Source: Prolixibacteraceae bacterium (lineage in GTDB: Bacteria > Bacteroidota > Bacteroidia > Bacteroidales > Prolixibacteraceae). Taken from it: a stretch of 38,281 nucleotides of DNA. The translations under genes were made by a program, and so were the position numbers. Where the stretch lies: positions 1-38,281 of the forward strand of contig JAQICD010000158.1 in assembly GCA_027858715.1 (NCBI GenBank), given 5' to 3'. Under the pieces are notes generated by a model. The model did not search any database. It saw only the letters and a list, made by a program, of their open reading frames with translations, and was not told where the DNA came from. Positions 7,108 through 15,715 of this stretch are shown here, piece by piece (position 1 is the stretch's first letter; each line of letters starts with the position of its first letter).

Positions 7108-7140
7108 TTCAACAATACCTCTATTCAGCCATGTAATTGA
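7108..7140 (+). pseudogene. Detached 3' end of the DUF4294 gene
   Basis: In the frame of the DUF4294 gene, this segment encodes FNNTSIQPCN followed by TGA at 7138-7140. It is interpreted as the original C-terminus, cut off by the GH10 fragment. The evidence is the flanking direct repeat and the preserved frame. Confidence 0.55.
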
Positions 7141-7188
7141 CAAGCGAATAAGTTCCATATTCCAAAATAAGACATGTTATATCCTGAT

Positions 7189-7260
7189 GTGTGAAATTTT
7201 CTTACATTTTTTATCCATTTTTGCTACGTGTTGTTGAGCAGTAGTACAAAATTTTCACAC
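7189..7260. repeat. Inverted repeat GTGTGAAA(A)TTTT
   Basis: GTGTGAAATTTT at 7189-7200 is matched, with one extra A, by the reverse complement of 7248-7260. The arms are about 47 bases apart, in the gap between the detached DUF4294 end and the alkyltransferase-like gene. It could be an operator pair or a relic of a mobile element end. Confidence 0.35.
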
Positions 7261-7320
7261 AACGTACACTATTTTTATCAGTACAACATCGCAATGCAAT
7301 TAACCAGATTAATTATGAGA

Positions 7321-7337
7321 AAAACATTTAATGTTTT
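7321..7337. promoter_or_regulatory. Palindrome upstream of the alkyltransferase-like gene
   Basis: AAAACATT-T-AATGTTTT is a perfect 8+1+8 palindrome located 39 bases before the ATG at 7376. Its position suits an operator. No regulator can be named from the sequence. Confidence 0.35.
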
Positions 7338-7375
7338 CCCGACCAGAATGTTGAAGATGTCCAAATTGAATCACT

Positions 7376-7711
7376 ATGTCAAACGATGATTTTTTCCACA
7401 AGGTTTATGCAGTTGCACGTCTGATACCTCAGGGGCGTGTTACCAGTTATGGGGCAATAGCACGATACTTGGGAGCGGCACGCTCAGCACGCATGGTTGG
7501 ATGGGCAATGAACGCTTCGCATTCTCAACCGGAATTTATACCTGCTCACCGTGTGGTAAACCGCAATGGAGTATTAAGCGGGAAAAACTTTTTCGGAGGA
7601 CAAAATGTGATGCAGGAACTACTCGAAAACGAGGGTCTCATAATTGAGGACGACCAGATTGTAAACTTCAAAGAGAAATTTTGGGATCCGGCCAAAGAAC
7701 TGCCGCTATAA
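7376..7711 (+). CDS. MGMT-family alkyltransferase-like (ATL) protein
   Basis: The product has 111 residues, the size of a single MGMT C-terminal DNA-binding domain. It carries GRVTSYGAIARYLG (recognition-helix region), an ARMVGWAMN segment with the 'arginine finger' Arg39, and PAHRVVNRNG. In true O6-alkylguanine methyltransferases this motif is PCHRV with a reactive Cys; here the Cys is Ala57, so it cannot accept alkyl groups. ATL proteins bind alkylated guanine and hand the lesion to nucleotide excision repair in other organisms, and the same role is inferred. It is transcribed toward the minus-strand glycosidase gene, which ends 14 bases away. Confidence 0.9.
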   Translation: MSNDDFFHKVYAVARLIPQGRVTSYGAIARYLGAARSARMVGWAMNASHSQPEFIPAHRVVNRNGVLSGKNFFGGQNVMQELLENEGLIIEDDQIVNFKEKFWDPAKELPL

Positions 7712-7725
7712 AAAACTTACAGTCT

Positions 7726-8817
7726 TTACAAACCGTTAATTTTAAACACAAAGCCCGAGGCCGTTTGATACTTTCCGCCTTGTGATGTTGTAAAAAGATA
7801 CTCAGGACGACCATCTTTTATCAGCACTTGCGGACGTTCGAAACGACCGTAGCGGCTCAAGTGTTTAGGAGCAGGTTCTTGCTCGATATAAGCATCGGCT
7901 CCAAGCCAGGCAATTTTAGGTTTCGACCACCGAATACCATCCTCCGACTCAAATATCAAGCCCACAGCATGATCGTAATAGCCCATATCGCGCATCAGCA
8001 TCTTGTATTTTCCATTGTGCATAAACACATAGGCATCTTCAACCTGCCGATTGTTGCCGTAAACCGAAAAATCGACAATCGGATTGTCAGCATATTTCGT
8101 GTAAGCCCCTAGTATTGAATCAGCTTTTGCCAGCCCATATTTTCGGTTGGCTCTAATTGATCCGCTCTGATTTTCGTACTCGGCAAGATTCCACGATTTA
8201 TAATACAGCCAGTATTCACCCGAAGGATGCTTTATAAATGCCGGGTTGGTTGTACAGCAATCGTCCCACGCACCTTCGGAACCGACATCTACCAACGGTT
8301 TATCAACGCGAGTCCAGGGGCCGTCGGGTGAATTTGAATAGGCCAGCCCGATACGTTTGGTGCGCACACTGCCATCGCTATTACCCATGTAAAATAAGTA
8401 ATACTGCCCATCGATAAACTGAATATGCGGGTTGTGCAAAGTTTTTGAATCGAAAAACCCGGGACGCGAATCCAATACGGTTTCCACATGCCGGAAATCG
8501 CTTTCGGGAGAATCTGCTACGGCATGTGCAATCTCCGATTGATGAATCCATCCACCCATACCGTATTTTTCGGGCCATCGTGAATAAAAAACATGCACCC
8601 GGCCATCGGAACCATACACCGGCGAACAGCCCCAAACATAATACCCCGGTGTTTCAAGAATGCGGCCTACGGGTTGTAAACCTTCACAAAAACTGGACAT
8701 TGAACCATCGGGATAAGTATTTTCTGTGCCTACAGCACCAAAAAGCTGACTTACCGGCAACATATTCACCAGCGAAACAGCACCTATGGTTTTTATAAAA
8801 TCTCTTCTGTTTGTCAT
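7726..8817 (-). CDS. Exported five-bladed propeller glycosidase (GH43/GH117-like)
   Basis: The 363-residue product starts with a twin-arginine-type signal (TNRRDFIKTIGAVSL). The rest shows repeated propeller blade motifs: PVYGSDGRVHVFYSRW, LHNPHIQFIDGQYYLFYMGN, NPAFIKHPSGEYWLYYKSW, VEDAYVFMHNGKYKMLMRDM, ERPQVLIKDGRPEYLFT. These are typical of clan GH-F/J-like enzymes (GH43, GH32, GH117), which release sugars from polysaccharides. The exact family and substrate cannot be fixed by eye. The Tat-like signal suggests export in folded form. Its ATG overlaps the stop of the PlsC gene upstream (8814-8817), so the two are probably translationally coupled. Confidence 0.75.
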   Translation of the reverse strand: MTNRRDFIKTIGAVSLVNMLPVSQLFGAVGTENTYPDGSMSSFCEGLQPVGRILETPGYYVWGCSPVYGSDGRVHVFYSRWPEKYGMGGWIHQSEIAHAVADSPESDFRHVETVLDSRPGFFDSKTLHNPHIQFIDGQYYLFYMGNSDGSVRTKRIGLAYSNSPDGPWTRVDKPLVDVGSEGAWDDCCTTNPAFIKHPSGEYWLYYKSWNLAEYENQSGSIRANRKYGLAKADSILGAYTKYADNPIVDFSVYGNNRQVEDAYVFMHNGKYKMLMRDMGYYDHAVGLIFESEDGIRWSKPKIAWLGADAYIEQEPAPKHLSRYGRFERPQVLIKDGRPEYLFTTSQGGKYQTASGFVFKINGL

Positions 8818-9572
8818 ACGCTTTTATCTAATAATTTTTCAATCGATTCACGTGTTTGTTCTTTCAATTCCTTGAAATCCTCATTGATAATTTTTTCACC
8901 AAAGGTGAAGTTTACAAAGGTGAGGGGTTTCCACATTTGACGGAAGAAATGGGCAATAAATGTATCGTTGCCTACCCAGGCATCGTTGCGATTGCGGTAC
9001 TCTATTGCAGCCGGCACTAAAGGAACTCCTGCTTCGGCAGCCATTTTAAAACTGCCGGCCTTGAAAGGTCGAAGGCCGGGGCCTTTAAAAGTAGTACCCT
9101 CGGGAAATACAGTTACCGATAGTCCGTTATCGAAAGCCTGTTTAATTTGCGACATGGTGTCGAACATGCTGCGCAGGTTGTCGCGTTGCACAAAAATCAT
9201 CCGGTTAACACTCATAGCAAAACCTAATACAGGCCATTTTCGAAGCTCGGCTTTAGCCACAAAGGTTGTGGGCTTATGGGCTGCCACCAAAAAAATATCG
9301 ATATAACTACGGTGATTTGGCATCAGTATAAAACGGTCAACGCTCGGAAACTTATTGCGACGAACAACCACTCCAAGCACAATCAGCATGCACCACCCCC
9401 ACAACCGCATTGTGATAAAATGATTTTTACCAAAAAGCTGCGACAAATAATATTCTGCAATTGACAAAAACAAAAACGCAACACTTATAAGAAATACCAC
9501 TACAAGCCTAAACATTGCCAATGGAAATAACATGACACGTAGAAATACAATATGGTATGCTGAACTATTCAT
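8814..9572 (-). CDS. plsC: 1-acyl-sn-glycerol-3-phosphate acyltransferase (PlsC family)
   Basis: The 252-residue product adds the second acyl chain to lysophosphatidic acid in membrane lipid synthesis. An N-terminal membrane segment (residues 10-40) precedes the HX4D catalytic motif in MPNHRSYID. A conserved FPEGTTFKG motif near residue 160 binds the phosphate, and VPLVPAAIEY follows. Size is normal for the family. The gene overlaps the glycosidase gene downstream by 4 bases (ATGA). Paralogs in this family can act on other lysolipids, so the exact substrate is inferred. Confidence 0.85.
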   Translation of the reverse strand: MNSSAYHIVFLRVMLFPLAMFRLVVVFLISVAFLFLSIAEYYLSQLFGKNHFITMRLWGWCMLIVLGVVVRRNKFPSVDRFILMPNHRSYIDIFLVAAHKPTTFVAKAELRKWPVLGFAMSVNRMIFVQRDNLRSMFDTMSQIKQAFDNGLSVTVFPEGTTFKGPGLRPFKAGSFKMAAEAGVPLVPAAIEYRNRNDAWVGNDTFIAHFFRQMWKPLTFVNFTFGEKIINEDFKELKEQTRESIEKLLDKSV

Positions 9573-9688
9573 TTATAATTTTTATTTTTTTAGAGTTGGC
9601 TTTCCAATGAATGATTGACTCCGGATTCCTGTTCAATTACCCCGAATTCGGTGTATTTATAATCAAGGTTGCTAATTTTCCAAAACGA

Positions 9689-12600
9689 TTATTCAATTAT
9701 TATTCTCTGTCCTTTGCTATGTGTTGTAAACTCGGGAGCATACATGCACTGAAGTGTTGTAATACCATTCGAAAACTGCCCTGTATGAGATGCCCGCAAC
9801 GAATATTCAAACACGTAAACGCCTTTACTCATATTCGCAATAAAAAAATTCATGGCAGCATCTTTGGTTTCTCGATAATACCCTAGCCCATCAGTCCAGG
9901 TGTATCCCGATATCGTTGTGGTTGGTTCAAAACCAGATGCCCGCATATCTTTCAGGTGCACAAATTCCATGTCGCGTTCCGTTTCAATAACGATTCGAAC
10001 CACCACTTGGTCGCCAATTTTTACCGACTGCTTATGTAAAGGCACCAGCATTTCACCAGTGTCACTTTTACGCTTCACAAATAATTGTTTGTCAATTTCA
10101 ACATCAGTTGAGGCTGATGTAATTTTGTCGAGTTGCTCGAAGTATTGCCAGTACGCAGCTCCCCATGCCACCCCCTGATTAGGATTTTTCACCTGTATTT
10201 TTGCCAGCTCAGGCTTAATCTCACCGGCTGCAAACGATGTTTTCACATAGCCTGTTCCAGCCTCAACTTTTATATCGCGCAACAGCGATAGTGGTTTACC
10301 TGCAAGCTCCACTTCAATCGGTCTGCTTTCCTCCAACCTGTTCTGTCCCGTATTTAGCAAAGCATTGCAAGCCGCAACAGTTGCCTTGGTATTTCCCCAA
10401 TGATTGGTTTGCTTGTTACGCAACAGCCATATTTTCATTTCCTCAACACTTTGGTCATCGTCGGCAACTTCGTCAAAAACATTGATGAGTAATGCCTGCG
10501 TTTCAACAGGTGCCTGATGCCAATAGTAGCCATGCTTATTGTTTGCCCAGCGCATTCCATCACCCTCAGTTCTCAATGCACGATCGGCCAGCGATTTAAC
10601 AATACGCTCAGCCATTTCCTTTATGTCAAACCGATGAAAAGTTAGTGCCATCAGTCCCTGGGCATATTCATCATATTTCAACCATTGTTTTTCGGCCTGT
10701 TTTAAAAGAAAATCAAAAGCCTGCTGCTCATCTTTGCCGGGCAGCTGTGTAACTTCAAAACTGTGGGCATACAAATAATGCAACTCGGTAAGTGTAGGTT
10801 TATATCTATCAAAGAATGTCGAATTATCTTCATTTCGCTCCAAACGTTTTTTATAATCATCGCTCACACATTTATCAAGATACCCCATTGCATTACGGCG
10901 CATTCGCCTCCAGCGATCGCCCAACTCCGATGGTACAGCACCAAGCTTTTGCAATTCACTCATGCCGCTTACGATATATTGTGTAATGTAACGATTGCCC
11001 GGCATTTCGGCAAACCACGGGAAAGAACCATCGGGCAACTGCATTTGCTGAAGTTTAATAAATGCGTCAGTAAGCTCCATGCCCATGCGGTTAAGGTCGA
11101 AAAGCAGCGATAGTCGCTTTTTCATTTCGCTTTCGCTTTGCGCTTGCAGCAACCACGGCGACTCCTCAAGCAATACCGATTTCAGTTCGCTGTTCTTTTC
11201 CAGATTTGAAAGAAAGGCATCGGCATCAAGCTCCTCCCATGCATCAAAAACCGCTTTAATACGGGGCGAACTATTCATTAATGCACTTGCAGCTGCGTTG
11301 GCATAAAAACGACTGAATACCTGCTCGGCACAATCATAAGGGTACTCCATTAAGTAAGGCAAAGCTTGTATGGCATACCATACGGGGTTGGAAGTATATT
11401 CAATGGTAAACAAATGGTTTTTCAATGTTGAAGAATTATTGTCGCTCATTTTTTTAAAATGAAACGCACGCTCATCGCCGCCACGTACCACAAATGGCAT
11501 GCTTTCGGTTACGAGCATCCGATTGCTAAGCACAGGCAACATTTTTTGTTCACCGTCGGAATGATTGCCGGCACGAGCCATTACCTTGTACGTTATAGCT
11601 TGCAAACCCCATGGCACAATCATTTTCCAACGCACAACTTCAGCACTTTGAGCTTCAACTTCAAAGTTAAGCAGCGAATCAGCATGAATTGTTATGGCCG
11701 TGAGTGGTTTAAAAGTAAGCGCATCGGTAATTTGAAGCAAAGCGGTGCCACTTAATTTTTCGTGGGTTAAATTGCGTACCGTTGCCGAAATGAAAAGCGT
11801 ATCGCCTTCGCGCAAAAAACGCGGTGCATAAGGCTCAACCGAAACATTTTTACGGGTTACTAGTTCGGCTTCGATACTGCCGTGAATAAAATCTTCGGTA
11901 TGCGCAAAGCCCATCAATCGCCAACGGGTAATGGCCTCGGGTATAGTGAAAGATACTTCGAGCTTTCCGTCTTTATCGCTGTACAGATGCGGATAAAAGA
12001 ACGCGGTTTCGTTAAAATTCTCCCGTATTTTCACATTCGAAAAATTATTCTTCTCAAGTCGTTTGAGGGCTTCAGGAGTTTCCTCTACAATACTGTAAAC
12101 TTCGGCTTCATCCGCCACTTCTAAATCTTCGGCAACTGCCGGGGGTACACTTACCCTGCTTATAGGTATTGTTTTTTGGACACTTGATACTCCCCTGATC
12201 ATAATTTTATCACCTGAACCAGAACCAAAATTGGCATTCGGGTTAAACAATACCAGCTCTTCATAGTGCTTGCTCATGTAAACCTCTGGATACCTGTTTT
12301 TAAAATAAATGTAACTCATATTGTGAGCTGTTATCCCATATCGCGTACCTCGCCAGCGATAATACTTGTTAGCCCGTTTGTTTGAAAAGCTGGTATTCCA
12401 ATCGTGTTTCTTAAACTGGTCGAGCGATGCATCGTATAAAGAAGCTACCATTTCGGCAGCTATGCCTTTTCCTGAATTATCCGAAATCGACAGACTCCAT
12501 GTTTCGTGTTCGCCCGGCATTAGCTGGTCGCGAAATGTTTGCAGCGAAATATTGAGTTTATTGTCGGTTTGTGGCACTTCGATGGTTACATAGCGATGAT

Positions 12601-15600
12601 ATTCGCGATTGTTGGCCACCTGTGTAAATTGTGCCACTACATTACCTTTGTAGGCTTGTTCAATTGGAATAAGCAGGCGGTAAACCCGCTTACCCGGATT
12701 GATAATGTCACTTTCGAGCAATTCTTTATCTTTCACAAGCTCGTACCGAACAGGCGATTCCCGATTTATTGACGAAAGCCATATTTCGATGGTTTCGCCG
12801 GGTTCGCCTTTACTTTTTGTAACTGTAACCCAATCGGATAATGTTTCGGCTTCCAAAGGTTTTTCGCCAATCATCCTCACCATTTTGTGCCAGGTAGCAC
12901 TATTTTTGCCTTCATCAGTTTTTGCCTCAATCTCAACCCTATAATAACCACTTCCTGCACTTAGCCACTCGTCGGCATAAACTACATTGTCAGGCTTTAT
13001 TTCTATGTTTTTGCTTACAATTTTTCGGCCTTTTCTCCAATTTTCAGGTTTCGATTCGTTCTTATAAGGGAAATGTGGAAATTTCGATTTGTAAGCAACA
13101 CTATCAAGGAGAAAAACATCAGGTGTTTCCCAATATCTATCCGACATGATTTCACCCGGAGGAATTAACTCATAAACGGCTAATACACCACTTGCCTCTA
13201 TCTGGTCTCCGTTAAGGTTTGTGGCTTGAATATTCAACCCATCAAAATCATCTTTTTTTATAACATCGGGCAGCTTGCAATCTATAAACAGGTTCGACCT
13301 ACTAATACGCAACTCATATTGATTACTTTGGGTTTCGCCCCCCGGGGCGCTTGCATCAACAAGAACCTTATACACATAAATTCGTTCAAAATTTTCAATA
13401 TTTTCAGACATCGTTTTGAATGAAAGCTCAAATGAACCATCGGCTTCTGTTTTGACAAGCCCGGTTTCAACTATCTGCTGGCCACTTCTTGCTATCCATC
13501 GGAAAGGATATGCTACAGCACGAACAATATGGTAATTCACATCGGCATTACCTATGGGTGAACCCGAATACGATTTCACAAAACCTGTAAGTGTCACGGT
13601 ATCGTCAAAGCCATACGATTTCTCAATGTTGTTAAACAAAACCTCGAAGGTAGGACGGCGGTATGCTTCAACTCTAATGTTAGTTCTACCGCTCTTGCAT
13701 TGCAGGGAGTAACTACCGTTCAGTCCCGAACGGGGCAAAGTAAAGCTTCCGCTAAATGTTCCGTAATCATTCGACACCAAATCAAGATTACCAATTTTCT
13801 GATAATTTACATCCCGCAGTAAAACGGTTTCGCGATGCTGTTTAACAATTTGGTGTCCTTCATCATTCTTCCGAAGCACAATACCCTTAAAATGCACTGT
13901 TTGCCCCGGTCGGTAGATAGCACGGTCGGTATAAAAAATAACTTCGGGCTGTTTGTTGGATGTTGTATATTCGTTATTTACATATATGTTCTCACTACTG
14001 ATAAGCGTATCGCCCTTGTGACTCACGACAATGCGATTAATACTCTGATTGGCAGGCTCATAAACAACCTCTCCGGCAAAATTGGTTTTAAGGCTGGCTA
14101 AATCTTCATATTCTCTCTGGCGTGTAGTTTGATTGCGTTTTCTTGTTTTCAACTCGATGGTTGCACGGCCTATCGGTCTGCCGGTTTCGGCATTTCCAAC
14201 AACAAACAAACGCTTACCGGGCATTTCGCGATTCATTAACGACAAAGAAGTGAATTGCATGACTGAAGCACGATTAATCGACACACTGTCGGCATTGTTG
14301 TTGTACGATGCAACCAATAAGTAAAATCCTTTGGGCGCACCATCAACAGGCACTTCAACACTATGTTCATCGTATCCGGCAACATCAGGCAGGTGCTGCA
14401 TCCAGGTTTTCACAACAGGCAAATGCTCAAAATCGCCTTCTTTATACCAATACTGATTCATGTAATTGGATGCGTCTTCAGCACTAATTTTATACATTGA
14501 AAACTGCACGCTATCAATATTTTTCCACCGAACCAATACCCGGAATGGTTTGCCAGGCAATTCGCTATACTCGGAGTATAGTAACAATTCGGGCGTTTCG
14601 ATTGATTTTATAATATTTGCACAAAGCCCTGCCACTTTTGAGCCGGGATAATCGGCAATAACCTTTCGACACAATTCAACCGCTTCATCTAAATTATTTT
14701 TATCAGAAGTAATACGCATTTTATGTAAATACAAAGCCTTGCGATACATCACCTCAGCTTTTGCCTCGCCGTGTTTAGTGTGAGATATAAGCCTGTCGTA
14801 AAACCTTATCGTCAACGAATCTTTCTGTGGGTGTTGACTATTGCTTGAGACATAACTAATGCGGTTTAGCTCCAGATCGGCAAGTGCCTCATTGTTGTTC
14901 TGGTTTAACCTAAACGCGGTAATATTTTGATATAAGCTAATGCATTGATACCTCAACGAAAGGGTATCGGTTGTAGTTATCTTAATCTTAACAAACTCAG
15001 TAGCGGGATTAAAATATTGTTCGTCGTTAAGATGAAACGCTTCAACAGGTTTATCAATTCCTAAGTGAGGGTTTTTAATAATCTCCAGAGCCCTAAATAC
15101 AAGCTGGTCGTATAAAGTTGAACGCAGATTACGCAAAGTTGAATCGCCCCGCAGCAACGATGAAAAATCATCGACTGGTGTAATCTGTAACTTTTCTGCA
15201 TTTTTTAGTGAAAGATTGATTTGCAATAACATTTCGCCGGCAAGTCGCGAAATATCCCATTTTCGCATGTCCTGCTCTTCAGAATCTTCAACTGCAGTAC
15301 GCTTTAATATCCGCCACCGATTTCGCGAGAAATATTCCCAATATAATTCAGCTATCTGGCTGTGAACAATCTGCCTGGCCGGTTCATCAATTTCTTCAAC
15401 ATCCGACAATAATTGCCCGATAAGCTTCACCAGCGGCTCCTCTTCAATTTGATATACACTCCGGCTACGCTCAACAATTGCCCGAACCAGCACCTCCTGA
15501 TTTCTCTCTGCTTTAGCCTGCTTGTATATCGATTCGTAAATACCAAGTGCCTGTCGCGGCAAGCCCTCAGATGATAATGAATCGGCAGTTGTAAACTGTT

Positions 15601-15682
15601 TGTCGAACCCGGCGCTTTGCCCCTTGCATTGCAGAAACAGCAACAAAACAGCAATAAATATTAAAGCTTTTAGAATTTTCAT
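9689..15682 (-). CDS. Alpha-2-macroglobulin family lipoprotein with thioester motif
   Basis: At 1997 residues this is the largest gene here. It begins with a hydrophobic segment ending LLFLQC (Cys19), a relaxed lipobox, so the protein is probably a lipid-anchored periplasmic or surface protein. The N-terminal 350 residues look helical. Macroglobulin domains follow, including the MG2 motif VIFYTDRAIYRPGQTVHFKG near 610 and the A2M core FFYPHLYSDKDGKLEVSFTI ... RWRLMGFAH. The thioester motif CAEQ (Cys1451, in YPYDCAEQVFSR) is intact, followed by the helical thioester domain. Bacterial macroglobulins trap proteases and often pair with a peptidoglycan synthase (PBP1C); none is encoded beside it. 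The upstream neighbour is a sensor kinase 33 bases away. Confidence 0.9.
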   Translation of the reverse strand: MKILKALIFIAVLLLFLQCKGQSAGFDKQFTTADSLSSEGLPRQALGIYESIYKQAKAERNQEVLVRAIVERSRSVYQIEEEPLVKLIGQLLSDVEEIDEPARQIVHSQIAELYWEYFSRNRWRILKRTAVEDSEEQDMRKWDISRLAGEMLLQINLSLKNAEKLQITPVDDFSSLLRGDSTLRNLRSTLYDQLVFRALEIIKNPHLGIDKPVEAFHLNDEQYFNPATEFVKIKITTTDTLSLRYQCISLYQNITAFRLNQNNNEALADLELNRISYVSSNSQHPQKDSLTIRFYDRLISHTKHGEAKAEVMYRKALYLHKMRITSDKNNLDEAVELCRKVIADYPGSKVAGLCANIIKSIETPELLLYSEYSELPGKPFRVLVRWKNIDSVQFSMYKISAEDASNYMNQYWYKEGDFEHLPVVKTWMQHLPDVAGYDEHSVEVPVDGAPKGFYLLVASYNNNADSVSINRASVMQFTSLSLMNREMPGKRLFVVGNAETGRPIGRATIELKTRKRNQTTRQREYEDLASLKTNFAGEVVYEPANQSINRIVVSHKGDTLISSENIYVNNEYTTSNKQPEVIFYTDRAIYRPGQTVHFKGIVLRKNDEGHQIVKQHRETVLLRDVNYQKIGNLDLVSNDYGTFSGSFTLPRSGLNGSYSLQCKSGRTNIRVEAYRRPTFEVLFNNIEKSYGFDDTVTLTGFVKSYSGSPIGNADVNYHIVRAVAYPFRWIARSGQQIVETGLVKTEADGSFELSFKTMSENIENFERIYVYKVLVDASAPGGETQSNQYELRISRSNLFIDCKLPDVIKKDDFDGLNIQATNLNGDQIEASGVLAVYELIPPGEIMSDRYWETPDVFLLDSVAYKSKFPHFPYKNESKPENWRKGRKIVSKNIEIKPDNVVYADEWLSAGSGYYRVEIEAKTDEGKNSATWHKMVRMIGEKPLEAETLSDWVTVTKSKGEPGETIEIWLSSINRESPVRYELVKDKELLESDIINPGKRVYRLLIPIEQAYKGNVVAQFTQVANNREYHRYVTIEVPQTDNKLNISLQTFRDQLMPGEHETWSLSISDNSGKGIAAEMVASLYDASLDQFKKHDWNTSFSNKRANKYYRWRGTRYGITAHNMSYIYFKNRYPEVYMSKHYEELVLFNPNANFGSGSGDKIMIRGVSSVQKTIPISRVSVPPAVAEDLEVADEAEVYSIVEETPEALKRLEKNNFSNVKIRENFNETAFFYPHLYSDKDGKLEVSFTIPEAITRWRLMGFAHTEDFIHGSIEAELVTRKNVSVEPYAPRFLREGDTLFISATVRNLTHEKLSGTALLQITDALTFKPLTAITIHADSLLNFEVEAQSAEVVRWKMIVPWGLQAITYKVMARAGNHSDGEQKMLPVLSNRMLVTESMPFVVRGGDERAFHFKKMSDNNSSTLKNHLFTIEYTSNPVWYAIQALPYLMEYPYDCAEQVFSRFYANAAASALMNSSPRIKAVFDAWEELDADAFLSNLEKNSELKSVLLEESPWLLQAQSESEMKKRLSLLFDLNRMGMELTDAFIKLQQMQLPDGSFPWFAEMPGNRYITQYIVSGMSELQKLGAVPSELGDRWRRMRRNAMGYLDKCVSDDYKKRLERNEDNSTFFDRYKPTLTELHYLYAHSFEVTQLPGKDEQQAFDFLLKQAEKQWLKYDEYAQGLMALTFHRFDIKEMAERIVKSLADRALRTEGDGMRWANNKHGYYWHQAPVETQALLINVFDEVADDDQSVEEMKIWLLRNKQTNHWGNTKATVAACNALLNTGQNRLEESRPIEVELAGKPLSLLRDIKVEAGTGYVKTSFAAGEIKPELAKIQVKNPNQGVAWGAAYWQYFEQLDKITSASTDVEIDKQLFVKRKSDTGEMLVPLHKQSVKIGDQVVVRIVIETERDMEFVHLKDMRASGFEPTTTISGYTWTDGLGYYRETKDAAMNFFIANMSKGVYVFEYSLRASHTGQFSNGITTLQCMYAPEFTTHSKGQRIIIE

Positions 15683-15715
15683 GAACTATATTTTTTCAAA
15701 GTAGTTGTGCACTTA

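Noticed and set aside
6196..7158. An apparently complete 320-residue minus-strand protein containing GH10 motifs
   Set aside because: Both ends are foreign: the first part before the carbohydrate-binding strands is antisense to the DUF4294 tail region, and the last part is antisense to the DUF4294 coding sequence. It is a fragment, not a gene.
7315..7389. A 24-codon plus-strand ORF (MRKTFNVFPTRM...) overlapping the ATL start
   Set aside because: It is very short, covers the palindrome and shows no recognisable features; more likely an incidental frame.
12180..12240. DKIMIRGVSS segment in the alpha-2-macroglobulin protein, resembling a TonB-receptor plug motif
   Set aside because: The rest of the protein has no receptor barrel and fits macroglobulin domains throughout; the match is a short coincidence or a borrowed loop.
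9689..15682. Many plus-strand ORFs of 60-116 codons across the macroglobulin gene
   Set aside because: They are antisense shadows of a continuous 1997-codon frame with clear domain content and lack coding features of their own.
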